A DNA stretch of 64,000 nt from Akkermansiaceae bacterium. Its GTDB lineage: Bacteria > Verrucomicrobiota > Verrucomicrobiia > Verrucomicrobiales > Akkermansiaceae. The notes under the pieces were generated by a model that worked only from the letters and a program-made list of their open reading frames with translations, searched no databases and had not been told where the DNA came from. A program made the position numbers and the translations under genes. Within the stretch, counting starts at the first letter, position 1, and each line of letters starts with the position of its first letter. The stretch spans positions 21,675 to 85,674 of the forward strand of contig JAFLSS010000002.1 in assembly GCA_022510805.1 (NCBI GenBank), written 5' to 3'. This document shows positions 18,904 through 27,263 of this stretch, in pieces.

Positions 18904-18962
18904 TTTTTGTGGGTACGCAACAGGAGCTGATTATTGGGGAAATCTTGTCCTTTCTAACAGAC

Positions 18963-18998
18963 GCTGACCAGGCCCCCTCCGCCCACGTGGAGTGAGCC
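18963..18998 (+). repeat. direct repeat, right copy (remnant of an ankyrin-gene 3' end)
   Basis: 31 of 36 bases match 17680-17715, and the reading frame TDADQAPSAHVE plus stop is preserved. Nothing of the preceding ankyrin coding region is recognisable. It may be all that remains of a tandem paralog replaced by the AbiE island. Confidence 0.7.
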
Positions 18999-19032
18999 GC
19001 CTAGCCATCAAATCGTAATTCGTAAATCCCTC

Positions 19033-19761
19033 TCACCTGAGCCAGGCGAGGAATTCTTTGTTACCCTCCATGCCGGTGATGGGGGAGTCTGCCACGCCCA
19101 TCCACTCGCGGTGCAGATCTTGTGTCACGAACTCGTGAATTTTGGAGATGGCGCGGTGGTGCAGCTCCGGGTCGCGCACAATGCCGCCGGGGCCGATGTC
19201 CTCCGGCCGGAGTTCAAATTGCGGCTTGATGAGGACGAGCAGGTCACCGCCTTCTTCCAAACAGGAATAGGCGGCCGGCAGGATTTTGGTGAGTGAGATA
19301 AAGGAAACATCGCTCACGATGAGCTGCACTTTCTCGCCGAGGTCATCGGGAGTCATGTAGCGGGCGTTGAATTGCTCCTTGACAATCACGCGCGGGTCGT
19401 TGCGCAGTTTCCACACAAGCTGGTTGGTGCCCACATCCACCGCGTGCACACGCGCGGCGCCGTGCTGAAGCAAGCAGTCGGTGAATCCGCCTGTCGAGGA
19501 GCCGATATCGAGGCACACTTTGTCCTGCGGACTCACCGGAAATGCTTGCAGCGCGCCCTCCAGTTTGAGCCCGCCCCGGCTGACATAGCGGGGCGGGGTT
19601 TTGACGGCGATGGGCAGGTCGCTGTCCACCTTGGTGCCCGGTTTGGTGATGACTTGTCCCTTCACCGATACCTCGCCGGCCAAGATGAGGCGCTGCGCCT
19701 GCTCTCGTGATGCGCACAAACCTGCAGCATGCACCAGTACATCCAATCTCTGCTTGGGCAT
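19033..19761 (-). CDS. tlyA: TlyA family rRNA 2'-O-methyltransferase
   Basis: A 242-aa protein with an N-terminal S4 RNA-binding domain (RLDVLVHAAGLCASREQAQRLI, residues ~5-60), then PRYVSRGGLKLE and an FtsJ-type methyltransferase domain. The SAM motif is DIGSSTGGFTDCLL (~85-98); VSDVSFISL and VLIKPQFEL follow, the usual TlyA signature. Homologues methylate ribose in 16S and/or 23S rRNA; older records call them hemolysin A. The length is typical. Confidence 0.92.
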   Translation of the reverse strand: MPKQRLDVLVHAAGLCASREQAQRLILAGEVSVKGQVITKPGTKVDSDLPIAVKTPPRYVSRGGLKLEGALQAFPVSPQDKVCLDIGSSTGGFTDCLLQHGAARVHAVDVGTNQLVWKLRNDPRVIVKEQFNARYMTPDDLGEKVQLIVSDVSFISLTKILPAAYSCLEEGGDLLVLIKPQFELRPEDIGPGGIVRDPELHHRAISKIHEFVTQDLHREWMGVADSPITGMEGNKEFLAWLR

Positions 19762-19790
19762 GGGCGGTCTGTGTGGGTGGGCTACTACTC

Positions 19791-20381
19791 TCAGCGGAGA
19801 ATCAGGGCAGAGGGCACCGGCGGCAGCTCTGTGCTGCCATCCGCCACCGCTACGGGAGCGATGGGCAGGCGGCGCCGCGGACGCGGTGCTGCGGGCTGAG
19901 GTGCAGGTGCCGGAGCCGGGGCTGCCTTGGGGGCAGGAGCCGCCTTGGGGGCCGGGGCAGGGGCAGGGATGACCTTGGGAGCGGGAGCCGGGGCCGGGAT
20001 GACCCTGGGCGCAGGAGCCGGTGCCGGAGCGGGTGCTGCGGGCAGGCGGCGCTGCGGGTGAGTCACGGGCGGCTTGGGCGCTACTGCGACAGGAGGTTGG
20101 GCGGCAGGATGATCCGGCGCCAGCGGGAGACGGCGACCACGCGCAGGGGGTGCGGGAGGCGGCGGAGGTGTCATTGCCGCAGGCTCAGCCACCGGTTTGG
20201 GCGTGGGCTTTGCCAGATGCTCCGGCGAGGTGGGGCGCTTGTAATGGGAGGACGGATTGGGATCCAGGTGGCGCGGGAGCAGGGGGGGATCCCCCAGGCG
20301 CTGCACGCGCACGCCGGAGGAGGCATCCGCATAGCTGGCCAGAGCGCTGACCGTCAAGAGAGGAAGAAGTAGATGACGCAT
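19791..20381 (-). CDS. Secreted Pro/Ala-rich repeat protein
   Basis: With the ATG at 20381 the protein is 196 aa and opens with a signal peptide (MRHLLLPLLTVSALASYADA). A start at 20411 would add ten residues ahead of it. The mature part is dominated by Pro and Ala, with imperfect repeats APAPAPKVIPAPAPAPK and three copies of an R-R-L-P motif. It has no globular domain that I recognise. Such composition fits an extended periplasmic spacer or envelope-spanning linker. It is 29 nt upstream of tlyA on the same strand. Confidence 0.6.
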   Translation of the reverse strand: MRHLLLPLLTVSALASYADASSGVRVQRLGDPPLLPRHLDPNPSSHYKRPTSPEHLAKPTPKPVAEPAAMTPPPPPAPPARGRRLPLAPDHPAAQPPVAVAPKPPVTHPQRRLPAAPAPAPAPAPRVIPAPAPAPKVIPAPAPAPKAAPAPKAAPAPAPAPQPAAPRPRRRLPIAPVAVADGSTELPPVPSALILR

Positions 20382-20429
20382 GGTTGTATGGCGGGTGGGG
20401 TGCGTTTTCATGGATGGGTTGGATGTGTT

Positions 20430-20885
20430 TTATAAAGAGGTGAGGTCTGTATAATATTGGAAAAAGGTGGTAACCGTGTAGATCAGGATAAGGAAGCTGA
20501 GCAACAGGAAGACAGGATCCTGCAGCGGGCGGCGGGCAGGGGTGTCACCCCGGCCTGTGCTCACGCTGGCCATGCTCACGCCTGCAAAGGCAAGCCATGT
20601 GAGGGCATACAGATTTTGGCACGCCGGGCTTTGCGCAAAGAGGGCTGTGTCTGCCTGTTTGCTGATAAAGTAGATGCTGTGCGGCAAGATGCTCAACACG
20701 GCGAACTCCGGGCGCAGCATCTGCGCGCGGTACAAACGCGCCCACACTATGCCCCATGTGGGCAGGATGAGCGCCGCCGCCACGACCAAGGCCCACGTGG
20801 CGCCCAGCTGCGCTTCCAGCAAGCGCCCGCAGCTCAGAAAAACGAGCAGGGGGGTGGACAGGTAGATGTAGGTGCGGCGTTCCAT
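20430..20885 (-). CDS. Small polytopic membrane protein
   Basis: A 151-aa protein with about four transmembrane helices (STPLLVFLSCGRLL, ATWALVVAAALILPTWGIVW, a third near residues 90-107, FLLLSFLILIYTVTTFF). No family is recognised. It sits between the Pro-rich secreted protein and the OsmC gene, all on the same strand, possibly co-transcribed. No charged transport motifs are visible. Confidence 0.65.
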   Translation of the reverse strand: MERRTYIYLSTPLLVFLSCGRLLEAQLGATWALVVAAALILPTWGIVWARLYRAQMLRPEFAVLSILPHSIYFISKQADTALFAQSPACQNLYALTWLAFAGVSMASVSTGRGDTPARRPLQDPVFLLLSFLILIYTVTTFFQYYTDLTSL

Positions 20886-20910
20886 GTGGTGCTTGTTTAG
20901 CGTGTGCGGA

Positions 20911-21318
20911 TTAGCCTTCCCAGTGCCAGGAGATGGGCACTTCTATACCCGGGTGGAGGCTGTGCATGGCCGGGCTGCCCAGCGCACACTGCTCAAGCGC
21001 CTCGCGGTGCGGTGTGTCTGCGGGCAGGGGGAGGTGGATCTCTATGCTGATGCGTGCAATGCGGCGCGGGGCGGCGCTCATCTCCTTGGCCACCTCCAGG
21101 CGCATGCCTGCGAGATTCAGGCCGTGCTGCTCGGCATAGATGCCCATGATGGTGCTCATGCACGCGGCCGTGGCGGCGCACATGAGATCTGTGGGCGAAA
21201 AGGATTCGCCTTTGCCGTGGTTATCTACCGGGGCGTCTGTGCTCACCACGCTGCCGGACGGCCCGTGTTCTAAGCGACAATGCAAGCCGCCTTCGTATAC
21301 AATGCTGCACTTGACCAT
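20911..21318 (-). CDS. OsmC family protein
   Basis: A 135-aa protein with the OsmC/YhfA-type fold: a beta-rich N-terminus, the motif SPTDLMCAATAACMSTIMG carrying Cys47 and Cys53, and a later Cys in LEQCALGSP. Cys53 sits where the peroxidatic Cys of OsmC-like proteins is found. Family members reduce organic hydroperoxides or have unknown thiol roles. First gene of the minus-strand run toward tlyA. Confidence 0.85.
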   Translation of the reverse strand: MVKCSIVYEGGLHCRLEHGPSGSVVSTDAPVDNHGKGESFSPTDLMCAATAACMSTIMGIYAEQHGLNLAGMRLEVAKEMSAAPRRIARISIEIHLPLPADTPHREALEQCALGSPAMHSLHPGIEVPISWHWEG

Positions 21319-21656
21319 ATGAGCGGATATTACGCTATACGCCGCCGAACGTCAAGTTTGAAGTTCGTTTTTTCGCGCTGAATGCTTTTTATTTTTCACG
21401 AGCGCGCGCATGCGTGCAGTCGCACCACGCGCGCCGCAGAGCCGCCAACTCGGCTGCAAATTGTCTTTTCTTGCCGGAAGAATAGAAATATTATGCGCCG
21501 CACATCATGCTTCTAAAACAATGAAACAGAACATAAAAGCGCAAATTTACAACTTCGCATAATACATGTAATGCAAAATTATAAATGCGGATGACGCGCT
21601 CCTGCGGAGTTTCATCTTGCTATAGCGCGCTGGTGTGGTAGAATAAAATCACCGCT
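21319..21656. other. AT-rich divergent intergenic region
   Basis: 338 bp between osmC (minus) and gldA (plus). It is more AT-rich than the surroundings, and I see no ORF, tRNA or strong hairpin. Its right end holds the gldA promoter. Confidence 0.6.
21617..21644 (+). promoter_or_regulatory. promoter of the gldA-led gene run
   Basis: TTGCTA (21617-21622), a 16-bp spacer and TAGAAT (21639-21644). The ATG follows only 12 nt after the -10, giving a leader of a few nucleotides. Confidence 0.45.
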
Positions 21657-22598
21657 ATGAGCATGGTCACCTCAGAACATTTGTACAAAACGTTTGGCAG
21701 ATTTTGCGCTGTGCGCGACGTGAGTTTCAGTGTTGAGAAAAGCGAGATTGTCGGTTTTCTCGGGCCGAATGGCGCGGGCAAGACAACTACGATGAAAATG
21801 CTCACCGGTTATTTGCCGCCCACAGCGGGCACGGCCAGCATCGCCGGATTCGATATATGCGATCATCCGCTGGAGGCTCGGCGGCACATGGGCTACATGC
21901 CGGAGAATGTGCCGCTCTATGATGACATGCGCGTGTATGAGTATCTGGCCTACCGGGCGCGGCTGAAGGGCTTGTATGGCAAATATGTGCGCGAACAGGT
22001 GGGCTATGTGATTGACCGCTGTGGCTTAGAGCCTAAGCGCAAGAACATGATCCACACACTCTCCAAGGGCTACCGGCAGCGCGTCGGCCTGGCAGATGCT
22101 CTGCTGGGCGAGCCGGAATTGCTCATTCTGGATGAGCCGACAAATGGCTTGGATCCGAATCAAATCCGCCAGATCCGCGAGCTGGTGCGCTCCCTTGCAG
22201 AGGAGCACACCGTCATCTTGTCGACCCACATTCTCAGCGAGGTGGAAATGATCTGCAACAAGGTGATTATCATAGACAACGGCGAGATCAAGGCGGCAGA
22301 TTCACCCGCCAACCTCACGCGCAACCTGCGCGCGGCCGGGCGTGTCTCGCTGGAGTACAAGGGCGAGCTGGAGCCGGTCATGAAGGCGCTTGGCGAGATC
22401 CCCGCCGTGAAAAAGATCATGTATGAGGGCACATTGCCGGGCGGCTGGCAGCGCTTGGTAGTGCGGGCTGAGCCCGGCACGGACACGCGTGAGAAAGCCG
22501 CCGCCATCATCGCGCAGCATGGGTTCCCCCTCCGGCATATATACCGCCACCAGCCCAGCCTGGAGGACGCCTTTGTCGAAATGACTCGCCACGATTAA
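21657..22598 (+). CDS. gldA: ABC transporter ATPase, GldA-like
   Basis: A 313-aa cytoplasmic ATPase with Walker A GPNGAGKTT, signature LSKGYRQRVG (the LSKGY variant common in this family), Walker B LLILDEPTNGLDP and switch His ILSTH. The C-terminal ~90 residues are the extra domain typical of GldA/NatA-type exporters (LEDAFVEMT near the end). It is followed by a GldF-like permease and a GldG-like protein. In Bacteroidota this trio is linked to gliding motility; here, without other gliding genes in view, it is better read as an exporter of unknown substrate. Confidence 0.88.
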   Translation: MSMVTSEHLYKTFGRFCAVRDVSFSVEKSEIVGFLGPNGAGKTTTMKMLTGYLPPTAGTASIAGFDICDHPLEARRHMGYMPENVPLYDDMRVYEYLAYRARLKGLYGKYVREQVGYVIDRCGLEPKRKNMIHTLSKGYRQRVGLADALLGEPELLILDEPTNGLDPNQIRQIRELVRSLAEEHTVILSTHILSEVEMICNKVIIIDNGEIKAADSPANLTRNLRAAGRVSLEYKGELEPVMKALGEIPAVKKIMYEGTLPGGWQRLVVRAEPGTDTREKAAAIIAQHGFPLRHIYRHQPSLEDAFVEMTRHD

Positions 22599-22627
22599 CC
22601 CCCCTCCTCTCTTTATCCTGTTTTCTC

Positions 22628-23449
22628 ATGAGTGAAGAAAAAAAGATCAAACGCCGCACGAGTTACTTCGCGACCCTGCGCACCCTGTATGCCAAGGAGC
22701 TCAAGAGCTACCTCTGCACGCCCTTCGGGTGGGTCATCATGGGGTGCACGATGTTTTTGCTGGGCTATTGTCTGCAGAGCGTCATTGAGATCATGACCAA
22801 GGCCGCCACGGGCGAGAGTGTCACCTATTATCTGCTCAGCAACATTCATTTCTGGTTCTATTTCATCTTCATCTTCCCGCTCATCACCATGCGCAGCTTT
22901 GCGGAGGAAGAGCGGCAAGGCACGCTGGAGGGGCTGCTCACAGCGCCGGTATCCACCATGCAGATCGTGCTGGGCAAGTATTTGGCCACCTACACATTCT
23001 ACCTCCTCCTCTGGGTGCCGCTCCTGCTCTACCCGTGGATGAGCCGCGTGGCCAACATGTACACCGAGCTGCGCTACGGCATTGTCCCCGAGGGTGAGAT
23101 CACCTACCTGCTGGCAGATTGGTATGGCCCGCTGTGCATCTTGGCGCTCAGCGGCGCGTTCTTCATCGCCCTCGGCTTGCTGTGCTCAGCCATGACGCGC
23201 AGCCAGATCATCGCCGGCATCCTCTCCACCAGCCTCATGATTTCCTATTACTTCATGGGGCGCATCACCGAGCTGTGGGGTGAGTTCCGCGCCGCCCCTG
23301 CGTTTCACTACATTTCCTGCACCGAGCAGGTGAGCTCATTCTCCCGCGGCCTGCTGGACACGCGGCCCCTCGTGCTGTACCTGAGCCTCACCATCCTCAC
23401 CCTCGCGCTGGTCAAGCGCGTGGTGGATTACCGCCGCTGGACTCGCTAA
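22628..23449 (+). CDS. gldF: ABC-2 type permease, GldF-like
   Basis: A 273-aa inner-membrane permease with about six helices. It begins with a cytoplasmic segment (TLYAKELKSYLCTPFGWVI), and its central motif ITMRSFAEEERQGTLEGLLTAP is the hallmark of ABC-2 exporters. It starts 29 nt after gldA behind a pyrimidine-rich tract with no Shine-Dalgarno sequence. It partners gldA and the GldG-like protein. Confidence 0.87.
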   Translation: MSEEKKIKRRTSYFATLRTLYAKELKSYLCTPFGWVIMGCTMFLLGYCLQSVIEIMTKAATGESVTYYLLSNIHFWFYFIFIFPLITMRSFAEEERQGTLEGLLTAPVSTMQIVLGKYLATYTFYLLLWVPLLLYPWMSRVANMYTELRYGIVPEGEITYLLADWYGPLCILALSGAFFIALGLLCSAMTRSQIIAGILSTSLMISYYFMGRITELWGEFRAAPAFHYISCTEQVSSFSRGLLDTRPLVLYLSLTILTLALVKRVVDYRRWTR

Positions 23450-23474
23450 CCCCCCCTACCCTTTCCTCCCTCTA

Positions 23475-25001
23475 ATGAGCAACAAACATACGGAAATCAA
23501 CCCTCAGGCACGCCGCCCCAAAGGCTCCCCGCTCGCGTGGGTGAACCTGCTGCTGCTGTCCATCATTGTGGTGGCGTGCAACTACATCGGCTGCAAAGAG
23601 TACTGGCGCCGGGACCTGACCGAGGATGAGCGCTACACCATCTCTGACCGCACGATCAATGTACTCACCAGTGAGCGCATCCAATCGCGCGAGACCCCGG
23701 TGCACATTATCTTCGCCTTCAGAAAATCAACTCAAAACTACCCGCGCATGTACAGCCTGCTGGAGGAATATGTGCGCTACGGCAAGGGCAAGATCGTGCT
23801 CGAGTGCTTTGACCCCATGCGCCAGCCCAACCGCGCCCGCGAAATATCCCAGATCTACGGTGTGGATTTCAAGCAGGATCTCTGCCTCATCGACGCCCGG
23901 CGTGATCCCTCAGTCTCCCTGCGCACCTTTGAGGAGGACAAGAGCGACCGCAAGCACGTGCGCATCCGCCCCGGTACTTCGTTCATTAAGTATGAAACCA
24001 TGCCGGACGAAACGCGCCGCGCGGTAGCGCTGATGATGGATGAGGTGGTGTGCGGCGCGATTGCCGAGGCGGTGGAGGGGGACATGCGCCACATGTACGT
24101 GGTGGAGGGCAAGGGCGGAGTCTCCCGAGATGACCAGACCCTGCTCGAAAACATCGGCCGCATTGTCAACCTGCTCAACATCCAGCTCTCGTGGATCAAC
24201 CTCTCCGCCGTCGACCGCGTGCCGGAGGATGCAGAGGGGCTCATCATCATCTCCCCCCGCGTGGACTTCACCGAGGATGAAATGGTCATTGTCAATGAGT
24301 TCTGGGAGCGCGAGCAAGGCCGCCGCGCGCTCTTTGTGGCGCTGGATCCCGACAACACGCAGCTCCCCCGCTTCTACCGCTTCCTGAGGTCTCAAGGCGT
24401 GCGCCCCAACAATGACCGTGTGCTCCTGCGCGACCGCAACCGCGCCTACTACGACATCTCCGCCGTCATCCCCAAAGGCCTGGAATGCACCAAGAGCTTC
24501 TGGCACAATACAACCCACCTCGAGGGGCACTCCATGTCCCTCACCCTGGAACACGGGGATGAAAACGAAGCCACCCTGCGCCGCCTGACCACCTACCCCG
24601 TGCTCATGACCACGGCAGATTATTATGGTGAGACAAATGCCACGCGCGCGCCGAAGTATGACCCGCAGGAGGACAAGCCGGGGCCGCTGTGCCTGGCCGC
24701 AGCTGTGACCAAGGGCTCGCCCAAATCACCCAATGATCTCTCCACCATGCTCGTGCTGGCCAATACAGATATACTCCGCCGTGAAAAAACGCGCGCGGAG
24801 CAGCTGGACTACCTGCACACGCTGTGGGCCTGGATGAGCAACCGCCCGGAATACGGCGGCAAAAGCTCCAACCAAGACCTCACGATGAAACTCGATCTCA
24901 ACCGCCACTCGCGCCACGTGATCGAGTACCTCACCCTCATCATCATGCCGCTCTTTGCGTTCCTGATCGCTCTGATGCTCTGGCATACCCGCCGCCATTG
25001 A
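23475..25001 (+). CDS. gldG: GldG-like ABC exporter accessory protein
   Basis: A 508-aa protein with one N-terminal transmembrane helix (WVNLLLLSIIVVACNYIG), a large extracytoplasmic region of the GldG/uncharacterised ABC-type family, and a C-terminal helix (LTLIIMPLFAFLIALML). The segment DLTEDERYTISDRTINVL after the first helix is the usual family signature. Spacings of 25 and 21 nt to its neighbours put it in the exporter operon. Confidence 0.83.
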   Translation: MSNKHTEINPQARRPKGSPLAWVNLLLLSIIVVACNYIGCKEYWRRDLTEDERYTISDRTINVLTSERIQSRETPVHIIFAFRKSTQNYPRMYSLLEEYVRYGKGKIVLECFDPMRQPNRAREISQIYGVDFKQDLCLIDARRDPSVSLRTFEEDKSDRKHVRIRPGTSFIKYETMPDETRRAVALMMDEVVCGAIAEAVEGDMRHMYVVEGKGGVSRDDQTLLENIGRIVNLLNIQLSWINLSAVDRVPEDAEGLIIISPRVDFTEDEMVIVNEFWEREQGRRALFVALDPDNTQLPRFYRFLRSQGVRPNNDRVLLRDRNRAYYDISAVIPKGLECTKSFWHNTTHLEGHSMSLTLEHGDENEATLRRLTTYPVLMTTADYYGETNATRAPKYDPQEDKPGPLCLAAAVTKGSPKSPNDLSTMLVLANTDILRREKTRAEQLDYLHTLWAWMSNRPEYGGKSSNQDLTMKLDLNRHSRHVIEYLTLIIMPLFAFLIALMLWHTRRH

Positions 25002-25022
25002 TTCGCGCCCCAGTTTCGCCAA

Positions 25023-27254
25023 ATGAGAAAATCTCTCTCTACCATCATCCTGTTTCTGCTGGCTGTGCTGAGTGCCACCGCCGCCATCTTCTTGGCGAGA
25101 GACGGCAGCTTGGCGCGGCTCACGGGCTGGTATCATTTTCGCCCGGGCATGACTCTCTTCCCGAGCGAAAACCTGAACCGCCTCAAATATGTGGACTGGA
25201 TGCGCATCCGCGACTTGCACGACACCATTGAGTGTGAGCGCGATGCAAAAGGCGCCTGGTGGATTGTCAGCCCATTCCGGGACCGCATGTCTGCGGAGGC
25301 GGCTCAGTATATCATAGCATTCACGGCGCAGGCGCGCGTGGTTGACACCCTGCCCCTCAATCGCACCACGCGTGCGAGCCTCCGCGAGTTCGGCGTGGAT
25401 ACCGTGCCGCACACCATCACGCTCAAGGTGCCCACAGGCAATGGCGAGCGCACAACCGTGGCGCGCTACACACTCGGCAGCGCCTCCCCCTGGCTGGCCG
25501 ACACCGAGAACGGCGAAGCCGTGCTGCCCACCTCCTACCTGCGCACCGATTATTACGGCCGTGACAAGCGCATCCACGTGGTGCGCGGCAATATCTTGGC
25601 CATCTTCAAAAACGGCCTCCAAGGCCTGCGCGACCCGCACCCCCTCAATATGGAGGAGGAGGCCATCCGCTCCATCACCATCTCCCGCCAGGGAGAAGCA
25701 GACATCTCCCTCACCCGGGCAAGCGCCCAGTCCCCCTGGGCCATCATCTCACCCATCTTCACCGAAGCCGAGCAGGATTACGTGAGCTCCCTCATTGCCA
25801 ACCTCCTGCGCCTCAAGGCCACACGCATCGACGCCGCAGCAGATATCGAGCTGCCCGCAGAGCCAACCATGCGCATGCAGTTTTCTCTGGAAGATGGCCA
25901 AGAGCGCACGCTCTGCATCTACGCCCCCTTTGCCGCCCCCTCGGCAGATGGGCAAAGAGTCTGCTACGCCACCGTGGATGACCGCCCCGTGGTGCTCACC
26001 CTGCCGTGGGAGCCGCGCTTGCACCGCAAGGGGGACTACGCCGAGCTGGTGAACGCCATCCTGGCGCTGCCCGTGCTGCCCTCAGCAGTGCAAGCACGCC
26101 TGCAAAGCGCCAATGAAACCACCTACCTCTCGGATCTCCGGCTGAGCCTGTCAGAGCTGCGCTCGCCGAGGCTCACCAATATCAACCCGCAGGACATCGA
26201 CCGCGTCTACATCAGCTCCCGCTTCTACCCCTACCCCGTGCGCCTGCTGCTCATCCCGGGGGAAGTCAAGTCCAAGGCGCCGGATATCTGGATGTGCTCC
26301 GCCGCCGGCCACCGCTTTGAAACAGCGGACATGGAGCTGGTCACCTCGTTCCTCAAGAACCTGAGCTCCATACCCGTGGCCGGCTTCGTGGCAGATTACC
26401 CCTTCGGCCACGACGCGCAGGAAGGTATCCGCAAATACGGGCTGAACAACCCGGACTACGTGCTCCTCCTCCGCCCCCGGGAGTGCTCTGCCCGCGCCAT
26501 CCTCTTCGGCGTGGATCTGCCGCTGGTCAAGGACCGCGCTTCCCGCACATTCTTTTTCAAGCGCTACCACGACACCGGAGAAACATACTGGGTGGCCATG
26601 GAGCAGGGCATAAACTCCATCTTCCGCCTCAGCCCCAAGATGACGAGCCGCTTCACCTTCTCCCAAGAGAGCTGGAAGAACCGCCAGCTGATGCAATTCT
26701 CCATCTCCTCGCTGCGCACGCTCACTCTGAATTATCAGCGCGCCCCCCTCGTGCTGCACTATGACTACATCGGCGAATCGTGGGAGGGCACGCTCGGCGA
26801 TGAGGACATCTCCCTGCGCATCAACCCCTACCGCACCAATTACTACTTGCGCCACCTGCAAAATATCCGCGTGAAGCAGTGGCTGGAACCGCAGGATGAA
26901 GAAGCCCTGACAGAGCTGGCCACCCCGGCCTTCAGCGTGAAGCTCGACCTGGAATCTGTCGTGTATTCCGAGCAGGAGGGCCTCATCATCAGCCAGCATG
27001 ATGACACCACAGCCCCGCGCAGCGCATCAGAGGTGAAGCCCCTGCTCGAGGGCTCCAGCGAGCTCGACCGCGCTTTCGAAAACCTAGTCTCCGATGATCG
27101 CAAGGTGGAGAAGCGCACCATCACGCTCGAAATCTCCCCCTCGCGTGTCAAATCCTCCAAGCCCTTCTTCTACGGGCGCATCCGCGAAACAGGTGAGCTG
27201 TTCATCCTCTCGTATGATGATGCCCAAAGCCTTGGCGCCAGCCTTCTCGATTAA
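25023..27254 (+). CDS. DUF4340 domain protein, exporter-associated
   Basis: A 743-aa protein with an N-terminal membrane anchor (STIILFLLAVLSATAAIFLA) and a long extracytoplasmic region. DUF4340 proteins are commonly found directly after GldG-like genes and are thought to be part of the same envelope machine. At least two beta-rich units are visible in the N-terminal half (WWIVSPFRDRMSAEAAQYII and WAIISPIFTEAEQDYVSSLI look like equivalent strands). Function unknown. Confidence 0.78.
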   Translation: MRKSLSTIILFLLAVLSATAAIFLARDGSLARLTGWYHFRPGMTLFPSENLNRLKYVDWMRIRDLHDTIECERDAKGAWWIVSPFRDRMSAEAAQYIIAFTAQARVVDTLPLNRTTRASLREFGVDTVPHTITLKVPTGNGERTTVARYTLGSASPWLADTENGEAVLPTSYLRTDYYGRDKRIHVVRGNILAIFKNGLQGLRDPHPLNMEEEAIRSITISRQGEADISLTRASAQSPWAIISPIFTEAEQDYVSSLIANLLRLKATRIDAAADIELPAEPTMRMQFSLEDGQERTLCIYAPFAAPSADGQRVCYATVDDRPVVLTLPWEPRLHRKGDYAELVNAILALPVLPSAVQARLQSANETTYLSDLRLSLSELRSPRLTNINPQDIDRVYISSRFYPYPVRLLLIPGEVKSKAPDIWMCSAAGHRFETADMELVTSFLKNLSSIPVAGFVADYPFGHDAQEGIRKYGLNNPDYVLLLRPRECSARAILFGVDLPLVKDRASRTFFFKRYHDTGETYWVAMEQGINSIFRLSPKMTSRFTFSQESWKNRQLMQFSISSLRTLTLNYQRAPLVLHYDYIGESWEGTLGDEDISLRINPYRTNYYLRHLQNIRVKQWLEPQDEEALTELATPAFSVKLDLESVVYSEQEGLIISQHDDTTAPRSASEVKPLLEGSSELDRAFENLVSDDRKVEKRTITLEISPSRVKSSKPFFYGRIRETGELFILSYDDAQSLGASLLD

Positions 27255-27263
27255 ACTAATAAA

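Noticed and set aside
17860-18998. An insertion sequence or prophage carrying the AbiE genes
   Set aside because: No transposase, integrase or terminal inverted repeats are present; only the imperfect duplication of the ankyrin 3' end marks the borders.
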